9,224 nt of DNA from Solobacterium sp. (GTDB taxonomy: Bacteria; Bacillota_I; Bacilli_A; Erysipelotrichales; Erysipelotrichaceae), in the NCBI GenBank assembly GCA_017536845.1, contig JAFWCP010000510.1, positions 1-9,224 on the forward strand, in the 5' to 3' direction. The translations under genes were made by a program, and so were the position numbers. The notes under the pieces are model-generated. The model was given only the letters and a program-made list of their open reading frames with translations, was not told the DNA's origin and ran no database searches. Shown here piece after piece: positions 5,860 through 9,224 of the stretch (positions are counted from its first letter, which is position 1; every line of letters starts with the position of its first letter).

Positions 5860-5896
5860 AAAAGACCTCTTTCGCAAGAGATCTTTTTTTCTTTTT
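5860..5896. terminator. Bidirectional terminator between rpmB and thiN
   Basis: 12-bp stem AAAAGACCTCTT (5860–5871) against AAGAGATCTTTT (5876–5887), with one C·A mismatch and loop TCGC, starts right after the rpmB stop. On the plus strand it runs into a long T-tract (5884–5896, broken once by C). On the minus strand the 3' arm itself ends in TCTTTTCTT, so it can also end the prkC–thiN transcript, whose stop codon is at 5899–5897. Confidence 0.85.
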
Positions 5897-6508
5897 CTAA
5901 CCGCTGCAGCGGATCAGCAGGATCTTCCCGGCATGGACCGTGACAATCCCCTCTTCACCGATGATCTCGTTGGAAACAGCGTAGATGTCGGCTCGTGTGA
6001 TGGTCCTTTCCTTCAGCGGGTACTGCACATTTTCCAGACTGACCACAGCTGTATCATCAGTAAAGACGGACAGATATCTGTAGCCGTCTTTTCTGATGGC
6101 GTAACGTCCGGGGCCTAAGGCTTCGATGCACTGGTCCGGTTCGAGGATCGAAACCGTCCCGGGATGCTTCATGCACAGGGCGAGGTTCACCAGGGTATGG
6201 TCAATCCGCTTCCCCAGTGCCCCGCAGAAATACACCCGTGTGCAGCCGATTGCCAGGGCCTGGTTCAGGGCCGCTTCCGAATCGGTGTCATCCTTTACCG
6301 GATTCAGCCTGACCACCTTTTTGCTGGATGCCTCGATCCTTTCCATCTCCTGCCTGCTGACCGAATCAAAATCACCGATGGCAAGATCCATGGCGATGCC
6401 TTTTTCGGCAAGGACCAGGGCACCCCGGTCAGCGCCGATATACAGCACATCGTCAAGCAGCGGGATTTCCTTCGCCAGTCCTAACGCGATCAGCGCTGTC
6501 AGAGACAT
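5897..6508 (-). CDS. thiN: Thiamine pyrophosphokinase
   Basis: 203-residue cytoplasmic enzyme (EC 2.7.6.2) that transfers pyrophosphate from ATP to thiamine, giving the cofactor thiamine diphosphate directly from salvaged vitamin. The N-terminal catalytic domain shows IGADRGALVL (24–33), GDFDS (45–49), NPVKDDTDSEAAL (69–81) with the acidic metal/ATP site, and CGALGKRIDHTLVNL (95–109). The C-terminal thiamine-binding beta domain (about 118–203) ends with AVSNEI (177–182) and AGKILLI. The usual Gly-rich turn near the N-terminus reads ALIALGLAKE (5–14), a mild deviation. ATG 6508 lies 10 nt inside the end of rpe, so translation is coupled; the ribosome binding site is weak (AAAGAGTGG). It is the last gene of the prkC operon and ends at the shared hairpin before rpmB. 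Confidence 0.95.
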   Translation of the reverse strand: MSLTALIALGLAKEIPLLDDVLYIGADRGALVLAEKGIAMDLAIGDFDSVSRQEMERIEASSKKVVRLNPVKDDTDSEAALNQALAIGCTRVYFCGALGKRIDHTLVNLALCMKHPGTVSILEPDQCIEALGPGRYAIRKDGYRYLSVFTDDTAVVSLENVQYPLKERTITRADIYAVSNEIIGEEGIVTVHAGKILLIRCSG

Positions 6509-7146
6509 AGCGAAGCCACTCTTTCTTCAATGTCGCCCTTAAAGACATAGCTGCCGGCCACCAGCACATCGGCGCCGGCTTCGGCACACTTCCGGCCGGT
6601 GACATCATTGATGCCGCCGTCCACCGAAATCAGGGCATTGCTGCCGGAATCCTTCAGCATTGCCTTCAGCGCGGCAATTCTGCCGGGCGCGTTTTCATTG
6701 AACTTCTGGCCGCCGAAACCGGGTTCGACCGACATGATCAGAAACAGATCCGCTTCCTTCAGGAAAGGCTTCAGGGTTTCCAGGGAAGTGCCGGGCTTGA
6801 CGGAAAGGCCTGCCTTTAGGCCACGCTCATGGATATGCCTGATCAGCTCGTGGATTTTCTCATCAGTTTCCACAGCTTCCTGGTGGAAGGTGATCCACTC
6901 CGCCCCGGCATCCGCAAAGACGTCGGCATAGAAAGCCGGATCCTTTACCATCAGGTGCACATCCTTGGTCAGCGTGGAAATACGGCAGAAAGCCTTCAGG
7001 ATGTCCGGTCCGAAGGACAGGTTCGGCACGAAATTGCCGTCCATGACATCAAAGTGAAGCCATTCTGCCTGAGAACGTTCCAGCGCTTCGCACTGCTTCT
7101 TCATTTCCGTAAAATCAAGGGATAAAACCGAGGGTGCTGTAATCAT
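6499..7146 (-). CDS. rpe: Ribulose-phosphate 3-epimerase
   Basis: 215-residue TIM-barrel enzyme (EC 5.1.3.1) that interconverts D-ribulose 5-phosphate and D-xylulose 5-phosphate in the pentose phosphate pathway. Visible: APSVLSLDF (4–12), WLHFDVMDGNFVPNLSFG (29–46) with metal ligand H31 and catalytic D33, DVHLMV (62–67, H64), MSVEPGFGGQKF (138–149) forming the flexible loop and phosphate site, and SVDGGI (174–179) with catalytic D176. All four metal ligands are present, and the length is typical. Its ATG shares one base with the rsgA stop (TGATG), so it is co-translated with rsgA. Linkage to rsgA and thiN is the standard Bacillota arrangement. Certain. Confidence 0.98.
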   Translation of the reverse strand: MITAPSVLSLDFTEMKKQCEALERSQAEWLHFDVMDGNFVPNLSFGPDILKAFCRISTLTKDVHLMVKDPAFYADVFADAGAEWITFHQEAVETDEKIHELIRHIHERGLKAGLSVKPGTSLETLKPFLKEADLFLIMSVEPGFGGQKFNENAPGRIAALKAMLKDSGSNALISVDGGINDVTGRKCAEAGADVLVAGSYVFKGDIEERVASLCL

Positions 7147-8006
7147 CAGTACTTTTCCTTTCTGTTCTGTATCATTTCAAGAACGGCCAGATAATTCTGA
7201 TACCGCACAAGCGGGATTTTTTTCTGTTCCACGGCGGCCTTTACGGCACAGCCGGGCTCATTCTGATGCACGCAGTCGTTGAACCGGCACTGCCCGAGAT
7301 ACGGCTCAAAGTCAAGCATGCAGGCATCCAGTTCCTTTTCTTCGATGCGGCTGAAATCCAGCGAACTGAAGCCGGGCGTATCCGCGACCAGGCCGCCGGC
7401 CACTTCATGCAGCTCATTGTGGCGGGTCGTGTGCTTGCCTCGCCCAAGAGCTTTGGAAATCTCCTGCGTCTGCAGCCGGAACGAAGGTTCCAGGGTGTTG
7501 AGCAATGTACTCTTGCCGGCGCCGCTCTGGCCGGTCAGGACCGAGATCTTTTCTTTCAGGACGGCGGCAACCTGCTCATCCGCCTGCATCATGCTTGTGC
7601 GGATGACCGGCATGGCCGAGTGTTCATATTCCTGGATCCGTGCTTCCGTATCTTCGCTGATGTCGAGATCGCACTTGGTGACAATCAGCACCGGCATGAT
7701 GCCCGCATGCCTGATGAGCATGCTCAGCCGGTCAACCAGCACCGCTGAAAAATCGGGATCCCTGACGCTCATGACGATCAGCGCCTGGTCGACATTGCAG
7801 ACATAAGGCCGGTAAAGGCGGTTGCGGCGGGGCATGATCTTCTGCACGACCCAGCGTCCGTCGGTAAATTCGGCTTCCACCAGGTCACCGGCGGCCGGAG
7901 CGTCCTGACGGCGTACCTTGCCCATCAGGATGGCGTCATAGCGCTGCCCGTTTTCGTCCATCAGCCTGTACTGGCGGGAAACGATCTTGATAATTCTGGC
8001 TATCAT
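7146..8006 (-). CDS. rsgA: Ribosome small-subunit assembly GTPase RsgA
   Basis: 286-residue circularly permuted GTPase (also YjeQ/EngC) that checks late maturation of the 30S subunit and leaves upon GTP hydrolysis. Residues 1–65 form the OB-fold that binds 16S rRNA. In the permuted GTPase domain G4 comes first (TKCD, 110–113), then G1 GQSGAGKST (159–167), G2 around T193/T194 (GKHTTRH, 190–196) and G3 DTPG (209–212). The C-terminal zinc finger is C240-x4-C245-x-H247-x5-C253. All motifs are intact and the length is normal. It starts 11 nt after the prkC stop, with GAGG overlapping that stop as ribosome binding site. Ribosome-assembly GTPases of this kind are known (p)ppGpp targets, and RsgA is a reported PrkC/Stk1 substrate in some Bacillota; neither can be seen here. 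Confidence 0.98.
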   Translation of the reverse strand: MIARIIKIVSRQYRLMDENGQRYDAILMGKVRRQDAPAAGDLVEAEFTDGRWVVQKIMPRRNRLYRPYVCNVDQALIVMSVRDPDFSAVLVDRLSMLIRHAGIMPVLIVTKCDLDISEDTEARIQEYEHSAMPVIRTSMMQADEQVAAVLKEKISVLTGQSGAGKSTLLNTLEPSFRLQTQEISKALGRGKHTTRHNELHEVAGGLVADTPGFSSLDFSRIEEKELDACMLDFEPYLGQCRFNDCVHQNEPGCAVKAAVEQKKIPLVRYQNYLAVLEMIQNRKEKY

Positions 8007-8017
8007 TCCGTGATGCC

Positions 8018-9224
8018 TCAGTAATAGTAGAGGACGACAAAGTTGTCTTCCTTCTGAATATATTCGGTATTGACCCCGGGGGTGACATCGACGACGACGC
8101 CGACCTGGACAGCATCCAGCTCTTCCGGCGACATCTGCGTCGTATCACGGTTGGAGGTCCGTACGACCACGCCCATATCCTCAAGATAGCTGACCGCTTC
8201 CGGCACCGGCATGTTGATGATGGCTTCGGGGATGATCACGGAGGAATACTGGGAGTAGACCAGGCGGATCTCCATCGGGGTATCGGGATTGTAGAGGATA
8301 TTGGGCTCAAGAAGCTCCTGACGGATGATCGTGCCGCCGGGTTCGTCCGATTCCTCGGCCACGGCATCCAGGGTGATGTTGTCATAGTCACCACGCTTTT
8401 CGGGATTGCGCCGGCTCAGGATTTCCTGTGCTTCGGTGATCTTCATGCCGATAAAGCTGCGCATGGTAACGCCGATGCCGCTGGAAACGACGATATCCAC
8501 GACATCGCCTTCCTGCACTTCGGTGCCGACCTCAGGATCGCTGGACAGGATCAGCCCCATCTCCGTCCCTGTGGTCAGGACATAGCGCACCTCATCGATA
8601 TCCAGCCCCATCTCCTGCAGCGTGCTGCGGGCCTGGTTGATGGTCATTGATTCCAGATCCGGCACCCGCAGAGGCTCCGGCTCGCCGAAGTCAACAATTC
8701 CCATGGAGACAAGGGCAAAGAAGATGCCGCCGACCACGACGACGGAAAGCAGGATTGCCACCACTGTCGTCAGCAGCCGGTTGTTGCGGCGGACGGACGG
8801 GTTGACCTCGTTCCTTGACGTGGTGTTCTTCGGGGAAGCCTCAGGCTTTCTGACTTCGGTGGTCTCAGCCGGTTTCTGGGCCGGTTCATCGATGACCAGG
8901 CGCGGTTCGAGCGCTCTTTCCGGCAGCATGCATGTCTTTAAATCCATCAGCATCTCATCGGCCGAACGGTATCTCTGCTCGGGCCGCTTGGCGGTGGCCC
9001 GGGTGATGATGTTGGCAACCGACTGAGGCACCATGACATTGATCTGGCGGATATCCGGGAACGGGTCACGCAGCTGCTTCAAAGCAACCTGGACGGCCTG
9101 TTCCGCCTTGAACGGGACATCCTTGGCCAGCATTTCAAACAGCACGATGCCCATCGCGTAGATGTCCGACTGCGGGGAAGCGGTTTCGCCCTTGGCAAGC
9201 TCAGGCGCCAGGTAATGCACCGAA
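8018..9224 (-). CDS. prkC: PASTA-domain serine/threonine protein kinase, 5' part outside window
   Basis: Membrane kinase of the PrkC/Stk1/PknB type, which senses muropeptides or lipid II outside the cell and phosphorylates division, wall and metabolic proteins inside. 401 residues are visible. The frame runs in from the right edge; the first visible codons (SVHYLAPE) are the activation-loop end, so the GTG at 9220 encodes an internal valine and is not a start. With that valine as residue 1: APE motif (5–7), SDIYAMGIVLFEML kinase helix (18–31), kinase end near residue 96, a Pro/Lys/Glu-rich juxtamembrane segment (about 100–145), one transmembrane helix (149–174), then three extracellular PASTA domains (about 183–248, 251–325, 327–400) ending in three tyrosines. 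The ATP-binding lobe and catalytic HRD loop lie beyond 9224, where a PP2C phosphatase gene (prpC) would be expected. First gene seen of the prkC–rsgA–rpe–thiN operon. Confidence 0.96.
   Translation of the reverse strand, partial: SVHYLAPELAKGETASPQSDIYAMGIVLFEMLAKDVPFKAEQAVQVALKQLRDPFPDIRQINVMVPQSVANIITRATAKRPEQRYRSADEMLMDLKTCMLPERALEPRLVIDEPAQKPAETTEVRKPEASPKNTTSRNEVNPSVRRNNRLLTTVVAILLSVVVVGGIFFALVSMGIVDFGEPEPLRVPDLESMTINQARSTLQEMGLDIDEVRYVLTTGTEMGLILSSDPEVGTEVQEGDVVDIVVSSGIGVTMRSFIGMKITEAQEILSRRNPEKRGDYDNITLDAVAEESDEPGGTIIRQELLEPNILYNPDTPMEIRLVYSQYSSVIIPEAIINMPVPEAVSYLEDMGVVVRTSNRDTTQMSPEELDAVQVGVVVDVTPGVNTEYIQKEDNFVVLYYY

Noticed and set aside
9218..9220. GTG as the start of the PASTA kinase
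   Set aside because: The preceding codon continues the conserved activation-loop sequence (S before VHYLAPE); this is an internal valine of a gene cut by the window edge.

Overview
This window is chromosomal DNA of a low-GC-lineage Gram-positive bacterium (Bacillota) that is itself fairly GC-rich. The main evidence is the gene run prkC–rsgA–rpe–thiN facing rpmB, which is the Bacillota order, together with ftsA–ftsZ and strong GGAGG-type ribosome binding sites. The missing spoVM between thiN and rpmB and the divergent FtsA fit a non-sporulating lineage; Erysipelotrichia is my best guess, at about even odds. There is no insertion sequence, phage gene, CRISPR array, tRNA or rRNA. Nearly all of the window is ordinary housekeeping DNA; the left 2.6 kb is the most accessory part.

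Region 1 (1–1662): a Y-family translesion DNA polymerase (minus strand, C-terminal part beyond the left edge) is divergent from a LexA-like self-cleaving repressor with an XRE-like helix-turn-helix and an S24 peptidase domain (plus strand). The 117-bp gap holds two good sigma-A-type promoters facing away from each other and three small palindromes, two of which overlap the -35 elements. This looks like a self-contained damage-inducible mutagenesis module in which the repressor controls itself and the polymerase. The repressor gene ends at a strong hairpin terminator.

Region 2 (1663–2969, minus): a two-gene unit with ATGA overlap. The first gene is a Cys-rich C_GCAxxG_C_C family protein, and the second is a fusion of a UPF0158 domain to a GNAT acetyltransferase domain. 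It lies directly behind the ftsZ terminator with almost no room for its own promoter.

Region 3 (2986–5409, minus): ftsA–ftsZ, the core of the division ring, 18 nt apart and cut off from the rest of any dcw cluster. FtsZ is canonical, but FtsA has lost recognisable actin-type phosphate-binding loops. ftsA starts at GTG behind a strong ribosome binding site.

Region 4 (5410–5896): a divergent promoter region, then rpmB (ribosomal protein L28, plus) with its own promoter and a hairpin shared with the convergent thiN.

Region 5 (5897–9224, minus): prkC (5' part beyond the right edge)–rsgA–rpe–thiN, tightly packed with overlaps or an 11-nt gap, clearly one transcript. It joins a PASTA-domain serine/threonine kinase that senses cell wall fragments, a ribosome-assembly GTPase, a pentose phosphate epimerase and thiamine pyrophosphokinase.
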